Shown: positions 1-10,094, counted from the stretch's first letter. The stretch is 64,000 nucleotides of DNA from Paraburkholderia haematera (GCF_905220975.1 NZ_CAJNBK010000001.1:248001-312000), one strand, 5' to 3'. A program made the numbers and translations. The notes: generated by a model from the sequence alone, not told the origin.

Positions 1-2
1 GT

Positions 3-260
3 TTGTCGGCGCACCGGTTTGGTTTGGCGCAGCGCGGCGAGGTGCATATCGGTTATCACGCGGATCTGGTGTTGTTCGACCCGGCCAGGGTTCGCGACGC
101 GGCGACGTTTGAGAATCCGCAACAGGCGGCTGACGGCATCGATGCGGTGTGGGTGAATGGCGTGTTGACTTACCGCGATGGCGCGGTGACCGGCGAACGG
201 GCAGGGCATTTTGTGGCGCGTGGCGCGGCGTCGAAGGGTGATGCGCACGGCGCGTTTTGA
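3..260 (+). CDS. D-aminoacylase / N-acyl-D-amino-acid deacylase, C-terminal fragment
   Basis: The reading frame is open from the window edge, so only the last 85 or so residues are present and the true start lies upstream. The remaining part has the closing segment of amidohydrolase-superfamily enzymes: a G-x-I/V-x-x-G-Y-x-A-D-L-V-L-F-D element (GYHADLVLFDP) followed by I-D-A-V-W-V-N-G, the second half of the beta-sandwich that flanks the metal-dependent barrel. Known D-aminoacylases hydrolyse N-acyl-D-amino acids in the cytoplasm. The RidA-family gene 70 bp downstream on the same strand is a common partner of this enzyme in Burkholderiales. The substrate is inferred from family and context because the catalytic residues lie outside the window; dihydroorotase or hydantoinase relatives share the same tail. 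Confidence 0.7.
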   Translation: MSAHRFGLAQRGEVHIGYHADLVLFDPARVRDAATFENPQQAADGIDAVWVNGVLTYRDGAVTGERAGHFVARGAASKGDAHGAF

Positions 261-329
261 TTTTGTTTTTCTGATCAATGCGGCATGCGGATTTGTTGGC
301 GCGTGCCTGACTTTTTAAGGAGTTGGATG

Positions 330-716
330 ATGAAGCGATATGGCGTTGAAGGCGGCAAGGGTACCGGTGGTCAGCATATGCCCTTTGCTCGGGCGGTCGA
401 AGCGGATGGCTGGTTGTTCGTTTCCGGGCAGACGCCGATGGAAAATGGCGAGGTGATCAACGGCGGCATTGTTGAGCAATCGCATAAGGCGATTCAGAAT
501 GTTTTTGCGATTCTGAAAGAAGCGGGGTATGGGGCGGAGGATGTCGTTCGCTGCGGCGTGTGGCTCGATGATCCGCGGGATTTTGCTTCGTTCAATAAGG
601 TGTTTCGGGAGTATTTTGGCGAGAATCCGCCGGCCCGGGCTTGTGTGGTTTCTTCTATGGTGATTGATTGCAGGGTGGAAGTTGACTGCGTCGCTTATAA
701 GAAGCCTTCGGCTTGA
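330..716 (+). CDS. RidA (YjgF/YER057c/UK114) family enamine/imine deaminase
   Basis: This 128-residue protein has the full length of the family. It shows a V-S-G-Q-T-P element and the ligand-binding Arg (R103 in PPARACV) and Glu (E117 in RVEVDCVA), equivalent to R105 and E120 of E. coli RidA. Family members hydrolyse reactive 2-aminoacrylate-type enamines or imines produced by PLP enzymes and amino-acid oxidases. Two ATGs are adjacent (327 and 330); AAGGAG at 317-322 is 7 nt from the second and 4 nt from the first, so 330 is preferred. It follows an amidohydrolase for N-acyl-D-amino acids, so clearing imines from D-amino-acid oxidation is a reasonable role, but that is inference. Confidence 0.85.
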   Translation: MKRYGVEGGKGTGGQHMPFARAVEADGWLFVSGQTPMENGEVINGGIVEQSHKAIQNVFAILKEAGYGAEDVVRCGVWLDDPRDFASFNKVFREYFGENPPARACVVSSMVIDCRVEVDCVAYKKPSA

Positions 717-852
717 TTGAGGTTTTTTGTTTGCCGTAGGCGGTGGGTGGTTTTTTTGCCTGCGCGGCGCTTTTGTCTGGTTGCCTATGGCGTTGGCCTT
801 TCCTTGATTTCTTATTGGTCTATTAGCGTTGCCCCTGTGCGGGGCGGCACTC

Positions 853-880
853 ACTTCTCTTTGCCGCCGCAAAGAGAAGT
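853..880. repeat. Perfect hairpin in left repeat arm
   Basis: ACTTCTCTTTGC (853-864) and GCAAAGAGAAGT (869-880) are perfect reverse complements around the 4-base loop CGCC. There is no U-tract after it, so it is unlikely to be an ordinary intrinsic terminator. Confidence 0.85.
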
Positions 881-1506
881 AAGCAAGAGAAAGCGGCTCA
901 CACCGCTAATTCTTAAGCGGGTCCCCCGCACAGTTGCGGTAGTGGTGCATCTGGAATCTGTGTTTTCGCACATTCGGCGGTAGTGACAAGGGAGTCATCA
1001 GCTCCCACTTCGCACTGCGTGCGTCGCGGATGGGTCTGCATGGGAAACCAGAGGCTTCGTTCGCGCGCGGTGGGAGCCGTCGGCTTCGCCTCGGCGATGT
1101 GCCAAAAAAATATATATTTGGTTCGGGGTGCCATTCGGTGCTCGGAGCGGCTGAAAGGTCGTGCAGGCGCACGCAGGCATCAGTTCGTACATCGAATTAA
1201 GTGTGGATGACCGCACCTAACTCGACAGACAGTGTGCGGCGGGGCGAGTTCCAGCCAGTACAAATGAAGCGCTGACGCATTGCGGAGCGTTGAGGATGCA
1301 CCGGCGAGCCGCGGCGTTGAGCGAAGCGCGAAAACGAGCGAATGGGTTCTATGAAGTAGGTTTCGGCGCGCGCAGCGCCGCCGGAAGTATGACGGCCTTG
1401 TCACTTACGCTGAATGTGCGAGAACACCGATTCCAGATGCACCACTACCGTGGCTGCGCGGGGGACCCGCTTAAGAATTAGCGGTTTGAGCCGCTTTCTC
1501 TTGCTT

Positions 1507-1534
1507 ACTTCTCTTTGCGGCGGCAAAGAGAAGT
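1507..1534. repeat. Perfect hairpin in right repeat arm
   Basis: ACTTCTCTTTGC (1507-1518), loop GGCG, and GCAAAGAGAAGT (1523-1534) form the same 12-bp stem as at 853-880. It is the mirror copy within the larger inverted repeat. Confidence 0.85.
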
Positions 1535-1739
1535 AAGTGCCGCCCCGCACAGGGGCAACGCTAATAGACCGATAAGAAAACAAGGAAAGGCCAACGCCAT
1601 AGGAAAACAGACAAACGAGCGCCGCACAAGCAACCAGATCAAGGAAAGCCCAACACCGCAGGCGCACAGACAAAACGCGCCGCGCAGGCAAACCAAACCA
1701 AACAAAACCCACCCGACCGCCTGCGGCGAAAACAAAAAA

Positions 1740-2564
1740 CTACTGCCGCGCCAACCGGAAATTATCCGGCATTGGCAAATTATAGTTAGTGCGAAACGGA
1801 TTAATATCCAGCCCACCGCGCCGCGTATACCGCGCATAAACCGCAAGCTTCACCGGCCGGCAGGCCTTAAGAACATCGATAAAAATCCTCTCGACACACT
1901 GCTCATGAAACCCGGTGTGATTCCGATAGGAGATGATGTACCTCAGCAAACCCGCATGATCGATCTGCGGCCCGACGTAATGAATCTGCACGCTGCCCCA
2001 GTCAGGCTGCCCGGTCACCGGACAATTCGACTTCAACAAATTAGAGAACAAAGTCTCCTCAACCGGCGCTTCATCAAGCGCAGCCTTAAGCAACGAAGCA
2101 TCCGGCTGATAAACATCCGCATCCAGATCGAGCCGATCCAGCGACAAGCCTTCAAACTCCTCCATCCGCAGCTTGCCGAACTCATACGGCGCGGCCAGAT
2201 GAACAGAAACCGTCGCGCCGCAAGAAGCGGAAACATCCCGCTTGATCGTATCCCGCACAACCTCCATCGACTCGAACGCCGTCTGCGCAAACGACCCCAG
2301 ATAAAGCTTGAACGACTTCGACTCGACAATATTCGGCGAATCAGCCGGCACAAAGAAAGTCGCCACTGCAATCTGCGGCTTGCCGCGCGCATTCAGCCAG
2401 GAAAGCTCATAAGCATTCCAGATGTCCGTGCCGAAAAACGGCAACTGCGCGCCAATCCCAATCGCCTCGCGCGCATTCTTCCGGGCAATCGGAAAGAGCA
2501 ACGAAGCGTCATATTGTTCGGTGTAAGCGGAAGGCTTACCCAGCGGTGACTGTTCAGGTGTCAT
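1740..2564 (-). CDS. queF: NADPH-dependent 7-cyano-7-deazaguanine reductase (QueF)
   Basis: This enzyme reduces preQ0 to preQ1 in queuosine biosynthesis, in the cytoplasm. The product is 274 residues, the length of the long two-T-fold QueF type. It carries the QueF signature ESKSFKLYL at residues 81-89, catalytic Cys181 in [10 protein letters not shown] with Asp188, and substrate-binding H220-E221 in [10 protein letters not shown]. Each sits 9 positions before its E. coli counterpart (C190, D197, E230). The ATG at 2564 overlaps the stop of the upstream 5'-nucleotidase gene (ATGA), so the two are translationally coupled. The open frame extends 56 codons further upstream, but that part is a shadow of the nucleotidase gene. 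Confidence 0.95.
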   Translation of the reverse strand: MTPEQSPLGKPSAYTEQYDASLLFPIARKNAREAIGIGAQLPFFGTDIWNAYELSWLNARGKPQIAVATFFVPADSPNIVESKSFKLYLGSFAQTAFESMEVVRDTIKRDVSASCGATVSVHLAAPYEFGKLRMEEFEGLSLDRLDLDADVYQPDASLLKAALDEAPVEETLFSNLLKSNCPVTGQPDWGSVQIHYVGPQIDHAGLLRYIISYRNHTGFHEQCVERIFIDVLKACRPVKLAVYARYTRRGGLDINPFRTNYNLPMPDNFRLARQ

Positions 2565-3463
2565 GATGCGTTCACGATGCCACTCAGCACGTGCCCCGTC
2601 GCCGTCACGACGCGGGCCGATTCGCAATGGCCAATTTGGTCGTCGAAGAAAAAGTCCGGCTCGAACTCGCGCAAAAACGCGCTCTTGTCGAGGCCGCCGA
2701 GGAACATCGCTTCGTCGATTTCGATGTTCCATGCCATCAAAGTACGGATCGCGCGCTCATGCGCCGGGGCTGAGCGCGCCGTCACCAATGCCGTACGAAT
2801 ATGCATCGGTGCGGCTTCGTCCGCGAGTTTCTGCAGCCGGTGCAGCGCTTCGAGCAACGGCTTCAAAGGCCCATCCGCGAGCGGCAGATCCTTGTTGTGA
2901 ATCTCATGGCCGACGAACGCCCGCAAGCCATCCTTCTGGAATACGCGCTCGGCTTCGTCGGAAAACAGCACGGCGTCGCCGTCGAAGGCAATCCGGATTT
3001 CGTCCGGATACTTACTCGCCATTTTCGCCGATTCGGGCAAGACGCGCGCGGCCGGGAATCCGGCAGCCAATGCATCGCGCACATCGTCCTGATTCGCGGA
3101 CAAGAACAGCGAGGCGTTCAACGGCTTCAGATAGCCGAATGGCGCGCGCCCACGTGTGAAAACGCCACGCTCGATCGCCAACCCGTATTCCCTGCACGAA
3201 TGAAATGCGCGCAATCCGCTAATCGGATCGCTGCGCGACAGGATCACGACTTCGACCCGGTGGCCGCCTGCATTCAACGCCAGCAGCTTGCGGATCAGCG
3301 GAAACGCAACGCCCGGTTTTGCGGGCACGGCCAGCCGCTCGCGCTGCAACGCTTCATACGCCTGAAGGTTGCCTTCCTCGTACACGCAGTTCTCTTCCTC
3401 GAAGTCGAACAGCGCGCGCGACGAGATTGCCACCACCAGTTTGTCGGCAAGCGAAATAGCCAT
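2561..3463 (-). CDS. Cytosolic 5'-nucleotidase family protein (PF06189-type)
   Basis: The 300-residue product matches the bacterial 5'-nucleotidase family that dephosphorylates nucleoside monophosphates. An early V-V-I-L-S-R-S-D segment near residues 72-79, [11 protein letters not shown] near residues 158-168 and a C-terminal [13 protein letters not shown] acidic motif resemble haloacid-dehalogenase-like phosphatase active sites. It lies between ilvA (23 bp upstream, same strand) and queF (4-bp overlap), suggesting one ilvA-nucleotidase-queF transcript. A role in trimming nucleotide pools is inferred from the family; the real substrate cannot be read from the sequence. Confidence 0.85.
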   Translation of the reverse strand: MAISLADKLVVAISSRALFDFEEENCVYEEGNLQAYEALQRERLAVPAKPGVAFPLIRKLLALNAGGHRVEVVILSRSDPISGLRAFHSCREYGLAIERGVFTRGRAPFGYLKPLNASLFLSANQDDVRDALAAGFPAARVLPESAKMASKYPDEIRIAFDGDAVLFSDEAERVFQKDGLRAFVGHEIHNKDLPLADGPLKPLLEALHRLQKLADEAAPMHIRTALVTARSAPAHERAIRTLMAWNIEIDEAMFLGGLDKSAFLREFEPDFFFDDQIGHCESARVVTATGHVLSGIVNAS

Positions 3464-3486
3464 CGACGCGTTTCAGTCCTGAAAGA

Positions 3487-5010
3487 TCAAGCGAGGAACA
3501 AGCGATAAACCGGGTTCTGCGTCTCTTCCCAGTACGGATACCCCAGCGTCGCGAGAAAGCGCCCGAACTCGCTGTTCTCGCTCTCCGGCACCTGAATGCC
3601 GACCAGAATCGAACTGTAGTCCGCACCCTGGTTTCGATAGTGGAACAGGCTGATATTCCAGTTCGGTGCCATCGACGACAAGAACTTCATCAGCGCGCCC
3701 GGCCGTTCCGGAAACTCGAAACGGAACAGACGCTCGTCATGCGCCAGAGGCGAGCGCCCGCCAACCATGTAACGGATGTGCTGCTTGGACAGTTCATCGA
3801 AGGTCAGGTCGACGGTGGCGAAGCCGTGTGCCTCAAATGCCCCCGCGATCTGCGCCGATTCGCTGCGATTGCGGATCTGCACGCCGACAAAGATATGGGC
3901 GGATTGCGCATCCGCAATGCGGTAATTGAATTCGGTGACGCTGCGCGTGCCCACCAGTTCGCAGAAGCGGCGGAAACTGCCGCGCTCTTCAGGAATCGTC
4001 ACGGCGAACACCGCTTCGCGTGCTTCACCGACTTCGGCGCGCTCCGCCACGAATCGCATGCGGTCGAAATTCATGTTCGCGCCGGACGTGATCGCAATCA
4101 GCGTCTGGTTCTCGAGGCCTTCGCGCTCGGCATACTGCTTGGCGCCCGCCACGGCCAGCGCGCCGGCCGGCTCCAGCACGCTGCGGGTGTCCTGGAACAC
4201 GTCCTTGATCGCGGCGCATAGCGCATCGGTATTCACCAGCAGCACGTCGTCGAGATATTCGCTGCACAGGCGGAAGGTTTCCTCCCCCACCAGCTTGACG
4301 GCAGTACCGTCCGAGAACAGGCCGACCTCGTTTAACGTGACGCGTTCACCGGCTTTCAGCGACGCGGCCATCGCGCACGAGTCATCGGTCTGCACGCCGA
4401 TCACCTTGATCTCCGGGCGCACCGCTTTCACGTACGCCGCGACACCTGCCGCCAGCCCACCGCCGCCGATCGGCACGAAGATCGCGTGGATCGGACCCTG
4501 GTGCTGGCTGAGAATCTCCATCGCGACCGTGCCCTGGCCGGCGATCACGTACGGATCGTCGAACGGGTGAACGAACGTCAGGCCGCGCTCTTCCTGCAGT
4601 TTCACCGCGTGCCCGTACGCGTCGCTATAGGACTCGCCGAACTGCACGACTTCGACCGTCGCCCCGCCATGCGCGCGCACGGCATCGACTTTCACCTGCG
4701 GGGTCGTCACCGGCACCACGATGATCGCCTTCACACCCATGCGTGCCGCCGACAGCGCCACGCCCTGCGCATGATTGCCCGCCGACGCGGTAATCACCCC
4801 ACGCTCCAGCGCCTCCGCCGGAATATGCGCCATCTTGTTGTACGCGCCGCGCACCTTGAACGAGAACACCGGCTGGTTGTCCTCGCGCTTCAGATAAACC
4901 GGATTGCGCAAGCGTGCCGACAGATTCGGCGCGCGTTCGAGTTCGGTCTCGCGGGCCACGTCGTAGACGCGCGCGGTCAGGGTTTTCTTGAGATAGTCGT
5001 GGGAAGCCAT
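3487..5010 (-). CDS. ilvA: Threonine ammonia-lyase, biosynthetic (IlvA)
   Basis: This PLP enzyme deaminates threonine to 2-oxobutyrate, the first step towards isoleucine. The 507-residue product has the PLP lysine at K52 in VFSFKVRGAYNKM, the phosphate-binding loop GGGGLAAG, SGNH-type loop ASAGNHAQGVA and two C-terminal ACT-like regulatory repeats (from about residue 325 on, each with a F-R-F/F-C element such as FRFEFPERPGALMKF). This is the long, isoleucine-inhibited E. coli IlvA type rather than the short catabolic TdcB type. The ATG at 5010 begins MASHDYLKKTL. A TATCAT -10-like hexamer on the minus strand (5051-5056) lies 40 bp upstream without a clear -35 box. Confidence 0.95.
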   Translation of the reverse strand: MASHDYLKKTLTARVYDVARETELERAPNLSARLRNPVYLKREDNQPVFSFKVRGAYNKMAHIPAEALERGVITASAGNHAQGVALSAARMGVKAIIVVPVTTPQVKVDAVRAHGGATVEVVQFGESYSDAYGHAVKLQEERGLTFVHPFDDPYVIAGQGTVAMEILSQHQGPIHAIFVPIGGGGLAAGVAAYVKAVRPEIKVIGVQTDDSCAMAASLKAGERVTLNEVGLFSDGTAVKLVGEETFRLCSEYLDDVLLVNTDALCAAIKDVFQDTRSVLEPAGALAVAGAKQYAEREGLENQTLIAITSGANMNFDRMRFVAERAEVGEAREAVFAVTIPEERGSFRRFCELVGTRSVTEFNYRIADAQSAHIFVGVQIRNRSESAQIAGAFEAHGFATVDLTFDELSKQHIRYMVGGRSPLAHDERLFRFEFPERPGALMKFLSSMAPNWNISLFHYRNQGADYSSILVGIQVPESENSEFGRFLATLGYPYWEETQNPVYRLFLA

Positions 5011-5536
5011 GCGGGTGGCGCGGTGCGCTTTGTGAGACGGGAAAGGGTCAATGATAGCGCCAACGGTGTTCGCTCTGGCCTTCGGCGAACCGTTGGTGAA
5101 CCTTAGGCGTGGGCCCGAGCGTCACCGGCAAAGACCCGCCCGACCGTTCGGTCGGAAAATTATTCGCGTACGTGTGTGGGCGCCGTTCAGCGCAAAAACG
5201 CCCAAAGTCCCGCCAGAGCTCCGATTTCAGGCGTCAACGCGTGGCCGGATCATGGGGTAGAATTCCATTTTGGAATAAGGATCGGAAGATGCACTGGCAG
5301 CCTCGGATCGCCCATTTGATGCCCGTCCCGCGTGAGTCTCGCCCCGCGGCGGAGCGTCACGTCCGTCAGGCACGATCGTGTAGCTGTCTCTGAGCGCCGT
5401 GAAGCGACTGATGTGGGTAGGCCGTCGGTTGCGCTTCGCTCCCCAAGAAGATTTCCAGCATTGCGCCCCACGCGCACCGTCCGCCGACGCCTCACTGAGA
5501 TGAGCGCGCCCGGTTGACCCACCGAGTCGTCCGAAC
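5011..5536. other. Divergent intergenic region between ilvA and the FAD/Fe-S oxidoreductase gene
   Basis: The 526 bases hold no gene I can support; the short open frames here differ on every strand and have no recognisable motifs. It must contain the promoters of ilvA (leftward) and of the oxidoreductase (rightward). The only distinct element is the palindrome at 5262-5276. An inverted GACCG/CGGTC stretch (CCGACCGTTCGGTCGG, 5148-5163) could form a small hairpin. Confidence 0.5.
5262..5276. promoter_or_regulatory. Palindromic putative operator ATTCCA-TTT-TGGAAT
   Basis: A perfect 6+3+6 dyad, ATTCCATTTTGGAAT, overlaps a TAGAAT -10-like hexamer at 5258-5263. It lies about 260 bp before the oxidoreductase start. 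Such TTCCA-N3-TGGAA dyads resemble operators of IclR-type regulators, but no regulator gene lies nearby, so the assignment is weak. Confidence 0.4.
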
Positions 5537-8500
5537 ATGAACGCACCTCAAGTATTCGATCCGCACGGGGCCGCCACTGCGGTGGCCGCCGATCCCGAAG
5601 CGCGTTTGCGCGAAATTCCCTATAACTACACGTCGTTTTCCGACCGCGAAATCGTCATCCGCCTGCTCGGCGACGAAGCCTGGGCGGCTTTGGCCGAACT
5701 GCGCGCGGAACGCCGCACCGGCCGCTCGGCGCGGATGCTGTACGAAGTGCTCGGCGACATCTGGGTCGTGCGCCGCAATCCTTACCTGCAAGACGACCTG
5801 CTCGACAATCCGAAGCGCCGCGCGATGCTGATCGAGGCGCTGCACCATCGTCTGAGCGAGATCGAGAAGCGCCGCCGCGCCGATCTGGTCGAGCACGGCG
5901 ATGAAGCGGGCATCGATCGGGCCGCTCGCGTTGAAACGCTGGTGGCGGCCGCGCGCCGCGCCGTCGACGATTTTGAGAGCGAATTCCAGAAGACCTACGA
6001 TCTGCGCCGCCGCGCGACCAAGGTGCTGGGTAAGGTCACGGAAAAGGACAACATCAAGTTCGACGGCTTGTCCCGTGTCTCGCACGTGACCGACGCAACC
6101 GACTGGCGCGTCGAGTACCCGTTCGTCGTGTTGACGCCGGATACCGAAGCCGAGATCGCAGGCATGATCAAGGCGTGTTTCGAGCTCGGTCTGACGGTGA
6201 TCCCGCGCGGAGGCGGCACGGGCTACACGGGCGGCGCGGTGCCGCTCACGCCGTTCTCGGCCGTCATCAACACGGAAAAGCTCGAACAGCTGGGTGCGGT
6301 CGAGTTGACCGAACTGCCGGGCGTCGATCGCAAGGTGGCGACGATTTTCTCCGGCGCGGGCGTTGTGACGCGCCGCGTGACCGAAGCCGCCGAACAGGCC
6401 GGCTATGTGTTCGCGGTTGACCCGACCTCGCTGGATGCATCCTGCGTCGGCGGCAACGTCGCGATGAACGCGGGCGGCAAGAAGGCGGTGCTGTGGGGCA
6501 CGGCGCTCGACAACCTCGCCTGGTGGCGCATGGTCGACCCGGAAGGGAATTGGCTCGAAGTCACGCGCCTGGACCACAACCTCGGCAAGATTCACGACAT
6601 CGAAGTGGCGCGTTTCGAGCTGAAGTGGTTCGACGGCAGCTACGCGCCGGGCGAGAAGCTGCTGCGCACGGAAGCGCTCAACATCAAGGGCCGCGTGTTC
6701 CGTAAGGAAGGTCTCGGCAAGGACGTGACCGACAAATTCCTGGCCGGTCTGCCGGGTGTGCAGAAAGAAGGCTGCGACGGCCTGATCACGTCGGCGCGCT
6801 GGATCCTGCACAAGATGCCCGCGCATACGCGCACGGTCTGCCTCGAATTCTTCGGCCAGGCGCGCGAAGCGATTCCGAGCATCGTCGAGATCAAAGACTA
6901 TCTGTTTGAGACGTCGAAGCAGGGCGGGGCGATTCTCGCCGGCCTCGAGCATCTGGACGAACGCTATCTGCGCGCAGTCGGCTATGCGACCAAGAGCAAG
7001 CGCAACGCGTTTCCGAAGATGGTGCTGATCGGCGACATCGTCGGCGACGATGCGGACGCGGTGGCGCAAGCCACCTCGGAAGTCGTGCGCATGGCCAACG
7101 GCAAAAGCGGTGAAGGTTTCGTCGCCGTCAACGCCGAGGCGCGCAAGCGTTTCTGGCTCGACCGTAGCCGTACCGCGGCGATTGCGAAGCACACCAACGC
7201 GTTCAAGATCAACGAAGATGTGGTGATTCCGCTCGACCGCATGGGCGAGTACACCGACGGTATCGAGCGCATCAATATCGAACTGTCGATCAAGAACAAG
7301 CTGCAGCTGGTCGACGCGCTGGAAGCGTTCTTCAAGGGCGGCAAGCTGCCGCTCGGCAAGAGCGACGACGCCAACGAAATCCCGAGCGCGGAGCTGCTCG
7401 AAGATCGTGTCCAACAGGCGCTCGATCTGCTGAAGAAGGTGCGCGCGCGCTGGGAATTCCTGCGCGACAAGCTCGATCTGTCCTTGCGCGAGGCGCAGCA
7501 TTATCTGGTCGGCCTCGGCTACGAAGGGCTGGCGGAGAAGTTCGCCGACCGCGTCGACGCGCAGCCGGATGCGACCGTGTTCCATATCACGCAAGACCGT
7601 ACGGTGCGCGTGTCGTGGAAGGCGGAAATCCGGGCTGAGTTGCGTCAGATCTTCAACGGCGGCGAATTCAAGCCGATCCTCGAAGAAGCTCAGGCGATTC
7701 ACAAGAAGGTGTTGCGTGGCCGCGTGTTCGTCGCGCTGCACATGCACGCGGGCGACGGCAATGTCCACACGAACCTGCCGGTCAATTCCGACAACTACGA
7801 GATGCTGCAGGACGCCCACACGGCGGTCGCGCGCATCATGAAGCTGGCGCGTTCGCTCGACGGCGTGATTTCGGGCGAACACGGCATCGGTATCACCAAG
7901 CTCGAATTCCTGACCGAAGAAGAAATCGGCGAATTCCGCGCGTACAAGCAACGCGTCGATCCGCATGGCCGCTTCAATGCGGGCAAGCTGCTCGAAGGCG
8001 CCGATCTGCGTAACGCCTACACGCCAAGCTTCGGCTTGATGGGCTACGAATCGCTGATCATGCAGCAGTCCGACATCGGCGCGATTTCCGAGTCGATCAA
8101 GGACTGTTTGCGTTGCGGCAAGTGCAAGCCGGTGTGCGCGACCCACGTGCCGCGCGCGAACCTGCTGTACAGCCCGCGCAACAAGATTCTCGCCACCTCC
8201 TTGCTGGTCGAGGCGTTCCTGTACGAAGAGCAGACCCGCCGCGGCGTGTCGATCAAGCACTGGGACGAGTTCAACGACGTCGCCGATCACTGCACTGTCT
8301 GTCACAAATGCGTGACGCCGTGTCCGGTGAAGATCGACTTCGGCGATGTGACGATGAACATGCGCAACCTGCTGCGCAAGATGGGCAAGAAGAAGTTCAA
8401 TCCGGGCAACGCGGCCGGCATGTTCTTCCTGAACGCCACCAACCCGCAGACCATCAACCTCGCGCGCACCGCGATGATGGGCATCGGCTACAAGGCGCAG

Positions 8501-9631
8501 CGCCTCGGCAACGACGTGCTGAAGAAGTTCGCGAAGAAGCAGACGGCGCACCCGCCGGCAACCGTCGGCAAGCCGCCGGTCACGCAGCAGGTGATCCACT
8601 TCATGAACAAGAAGATGCCGGGCAATCTGCCGAAGAAAACGGCCCGCGCGTTGCTCGATATCGAAGACAACAAGATTGTCCCGATCATCCGCAATCCGAA
8701 GACAACCACCGCCGATACGGAAGCGGTGTTCTACTTCCCGGGCTGCGGCTCCGAGCGGTTGTTCTCGCAAGTGGGCCTGGCGACGCAAGCCATGCTGTGG
8801 GAAGCGGGCGTACAAACCGTGCTGCCGCCGGGCTACCTGTGCTGCGGCTACCCGCAACGCGGCTCGGGCCAGTTCGACAAGGCCGAGCAGATCGTCACGG
8901 ATAACCGCGTGCTGTTCCATCGCGTCGCGAATACGCTGAACTATCTCGACATCAAGACGGTGGTGGTGTCGTGTGGTACGTGTTACGACCAGCTCGCCGG
9001 TTACGAATTCGAGAAGATCTTCCCGGGCTGCCGGATCATCGACATCCACGAGTTTCTGCTCGAAAAAGGCATCAAGCTCGAAGGCGTGAACGGCGTGCGC
9101 TACATGTACCACGACCCGTGCCACTCGCCGATCAAGACGATGGACCCGGTCAAGCTCGTCAATCAGTTGATGGGGGCGGAGAACGACGGCTACAAGATCG
9201 AGAAGAACGATCGCTGCTGTGGCGAATCCGGCACACTCGCGGTGACGCGCCCGGACATTTCGACGCAAGTCCGCTTCCGCAAGGAAGAGGAAATGCGCAA
9301 GGGCGCGGCGAAGCTGCGTGGTATTCCGTTAGTGGGCGAAGCCGGCGCGAACGCGATCAATACGGCCAATACGTCGGCCGGCACGGCGGGTGCTGCAAGC
9401 GGTTCCGTACCCAAGGCGGGCGACGGGGCGCAACCGAACGGCGCGACCGAGGTGAAAATCCTGACGAGCTGCCCATCCTGCCTGCAAGGCCTGTCGCGCT
9501 ACAACGAAGACGTGGGCACCGAAGCGGACTACATCGTCGTCGAGATGGCACGCCACGTGCTGGGTGAAGACTGGATGGCGGACTACGTCCAGCGGGCGAA
9601 CAATGGCGGAATCGAGCGCGTGCTGGTTTAA
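5537..9631 (+). CDS. Giant FAD-linked oxidoreductase / Fe-S / CCG-domain fusion (DUF3683 type)
   Basis: The 1364-residue protein joins several modules. An N-terminal DUF3683-like region (about 1-180) precedes a FAD-binding PCMH domain (about 185-400) with the loop [14 protein letters not shown] near 225 and [12 protein letters not shown] near 297. A GlcD/D-lactate-dehydrogenase-type oxidase domain follows, with [12 protein letters not shown] near 736 and SGEHGIG near 778. Two 4Fe-4S clusters ([11 protein letters not shown] near 855, [12 protein letters not shown] near 918) and two CCG-type domains (FPGCG 1067, LCCG 1100, DPC 1192, RCCGESG 1227, SCPSC 1310) close it. This architecture resembles glycolate or D-lactate oxidase subunits GlcD and GlcF fused into one chain. 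It probably passes electrons from a 2-hydroxyacid to the quinone pool. The substrate is unknown. A low-complexity Ala/Gly insert lies near residues 1273-1298. Confidence 0.85.
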   Translation: MNAPQVFDPHGAATAVAADPEARLREIPYNYTSFSDREIVIRLLGDEAWAALAELRAERRTGRSARMLYEVLGDIWVVRRNPYLQDDLLDNPKRRAMLIEALHHRLSEIEKRRRADLVEHGDEAGIDRAARVETLVAAARRAVDDFESEFQKTYDLRRRATKVLGKVTEKDNIKFDGLSRVSHVTDATDWRVEYPFVVLTPDTEAEIAGMIKACFELGLTVIPRGGGTGYTGGAVPLTPFSAVINTEKLEQLGAVELTELPGVDRKVATIFSGAGVVTRRVTEAAEQAGYVFAVDPTSLDASCVGGNVAMNAGGKKAVLWGTALDNLAWWRMVDPEGNWLEVTRLDHNLGKIHDIEVARFELKWFDGSYAPGEKLLRTEALNIKGRVFRKEGLGKDVTDKFLAGLPGVQKEGCDGLITSARWILHKMPAHTRTVCLEFFGQAREAIPSIVEIKDYLFETSKQGGAILAGLEHLDERYLRAVGYATKSKRNAFPKMVLIGDIVGDDADAVAQATSEVVRMANGKSGEGFVAVNAEARKRFWLDRSRTAAIAKHTNAFKINEDVVIPLDRMGEYTDGIERINIELSIKNKLQLVDALEAFFKGGKLPLGKSDDANEIPSAELLEDRVQQALDLLKKVRARWEFLRDKLDLSLREAQHYLVGLGYEGLAEKFADRVDAQPDATVFHITQDRTVRVSWKAEIRAELRQIFNGGEFKPILEEAQAIHKKVLRGRVFVALHMHAGDGNVHTNLPVNSDNYEMLQDAHTAVARIMKLARSLDGVISGEHGIGITKLEFLTEEEIGEFRAYKQRVDPHGRFNAGKLLEGADLRNAYTPSFGLMGYESLIMQQSDIGAISESIKDCLRCGKCKPVCATHVPRANLLYSPRNKILATSLLVEAFLYEEQTRRGVSIKHWDEFNDVADHCTVCHKCVTPCPVKIDFGDVTMNMRNLLRKMGKKKFNPGNAAGMFFLNATNPQTINLARTAMMGIGYKAQRLGNDVLKKFAKKQTAHPPATVGKPPVTQQVIHFMNKKMPGNLPKKTARALLDIEDNKIVPIIRNPKTTTADTEAVFYFPGCGSERLFSQVGLATQAMLWEAGVQTVLPPGYLCCGYPQRGSGQFDKAEQIVTDNRVLFHRVANTLNYLDIKTVVVSCGTCYDQLAGYEFEKIFPGCRIIDIHEFLLEKGIKLEGVNGVRYMYHDPCHSPIKTMDPVKLVNQLMGAENDGYKIEKNDRCCGESGTLAVTRPDISTQVRFRKEEEMRKGAAKLRGIPLVGEAGANAINTANTSAGTAGAASGSVPKAGDGAQPNGATEVKILTSCPSCLQGLSRYNEDVGTEADYIVVEMARHVLGEDWMADYVQRANNGGIERVLV

Positions 9632-9665
9632 TGGCACAACTGACGATTCTTGCCTGAGGACGACG

Positions 9666-10094
9666 ATGGACTGTGTTTTTTGCCGGGAAGATGGCGGCGA
9701 TGTGCTGTGGCAGGACGACACCCTGCGTGTCGTCCTCGCCGACGAACACGATTACCCGGGTTTTTGCCGGGTGATCTGGAGCAGGCACGTCGCTGAGTTT
9801 TCCGATCTTGATGAAACCGACCGGGATCGCGTGATGCGGGCCGTGTACGCGGTCGAACGTGCGATCCGGCGCATTCTTCAGCCGGTGAAGGTCAATCTGG
9901 CGAGCCTCGGCAACCAGGTGCCGCACGTGCATTGGCATGTGATTCCGCGTTTTTCGAACGACGCTCACTTCCCGTTGCCGATCTGGGCGCCGCGCCAACG
10001 CACGGTGTCCGAAGCCATGCTGTCGTCGCGCCGCGCGCAAGCCACTTTGCTGCGCGAGGCGGTGCGGCAGGAAATCGAACAGGCTCTTGGCTGA
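9666..10094 (+). CDS. HIT-family nucleotide hydrolase/transferase
   Basis: The 142-residue protein carries the histidine-triad motif as HVHWHVIPR (H-x-H-x-H) with upstream N-x-A-S-L-G-N-Q-V-P. It also has a Cys-x-x-Cys start (MDCVFC) usual in bacterial diadenosine-tetraphosphate hydrolase-like HIT proteins. Family members hydrolyse dinucleoside polyphosphates or AMP-lysine-type substrates. The ATG at 9666 is preceded by GAGGAC (9656-9661). It begins 34 bp after the large oxidoreductase and is followed by the DUF971 gene, so co-transcription is likely. The conserved order with ubiE suggests housekeeping use, but no specific substrate can be named. Confidence 0.88.
   Translation: MDCVFCREDGGDVLWQDDTLRVVLADEHDYPGFCRVIWSRHVAEFSDLDETDRDRVMRAVYAVERAIRRILQPVKVNLASLGNQVPHVHWHVIPRFSNDAHFPLPIWAPRQRTVSEAMLSSRRAQATLLREAVRQEIEQALG

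Larger units (their letters stand above)
717..1739. repeat. Gene-free region with a large imperfect inverted repeat
   Basis: No convincing gene lies in these 1023 bases. Arms of about 238 bp at roughly 761-998 and 1389-1627 are inverted copies of each other (for example GCCTATGGCGTTGGCC on one strand and GGCCAACGCCATAGG on the other), with a spacer of about 390 bp. Each arm holds a perfect 12-bp palindromic hairpin. Beyond the right arm (about 1628-1720) sit further variant copies of the outer module. Several short open frames cross it, but they run through the palindromes and look like nothing known. The arrangement resembles the dispersed palindromic intergenic repeats common in Paraburkholderia genomes; no transposase remains. 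Confidence 0.75.

Noticed and set aside
1515..2549. 344-codon open frame on the plus strand
   Set aside because: It runs through the palindromic repeat and then antisense to queF; Arg/Ile/Asn-rich with no motif.
2565..3486. preQ1 riboswitch for queF
   Set aside because: queF is translationally coupled to the nucleotidase gene, and no leader with a preQ1 aptamer pattern was seen upstream of that gene.
5492..9268. 1258-codon open frame on the minus strand
   Set aside because: It lies antisense to the FAD/Fe-S oxidoreductase. The translation is rich in Arg, His, Val and Asp with no domain, as expected from the complement of high-GC codons.
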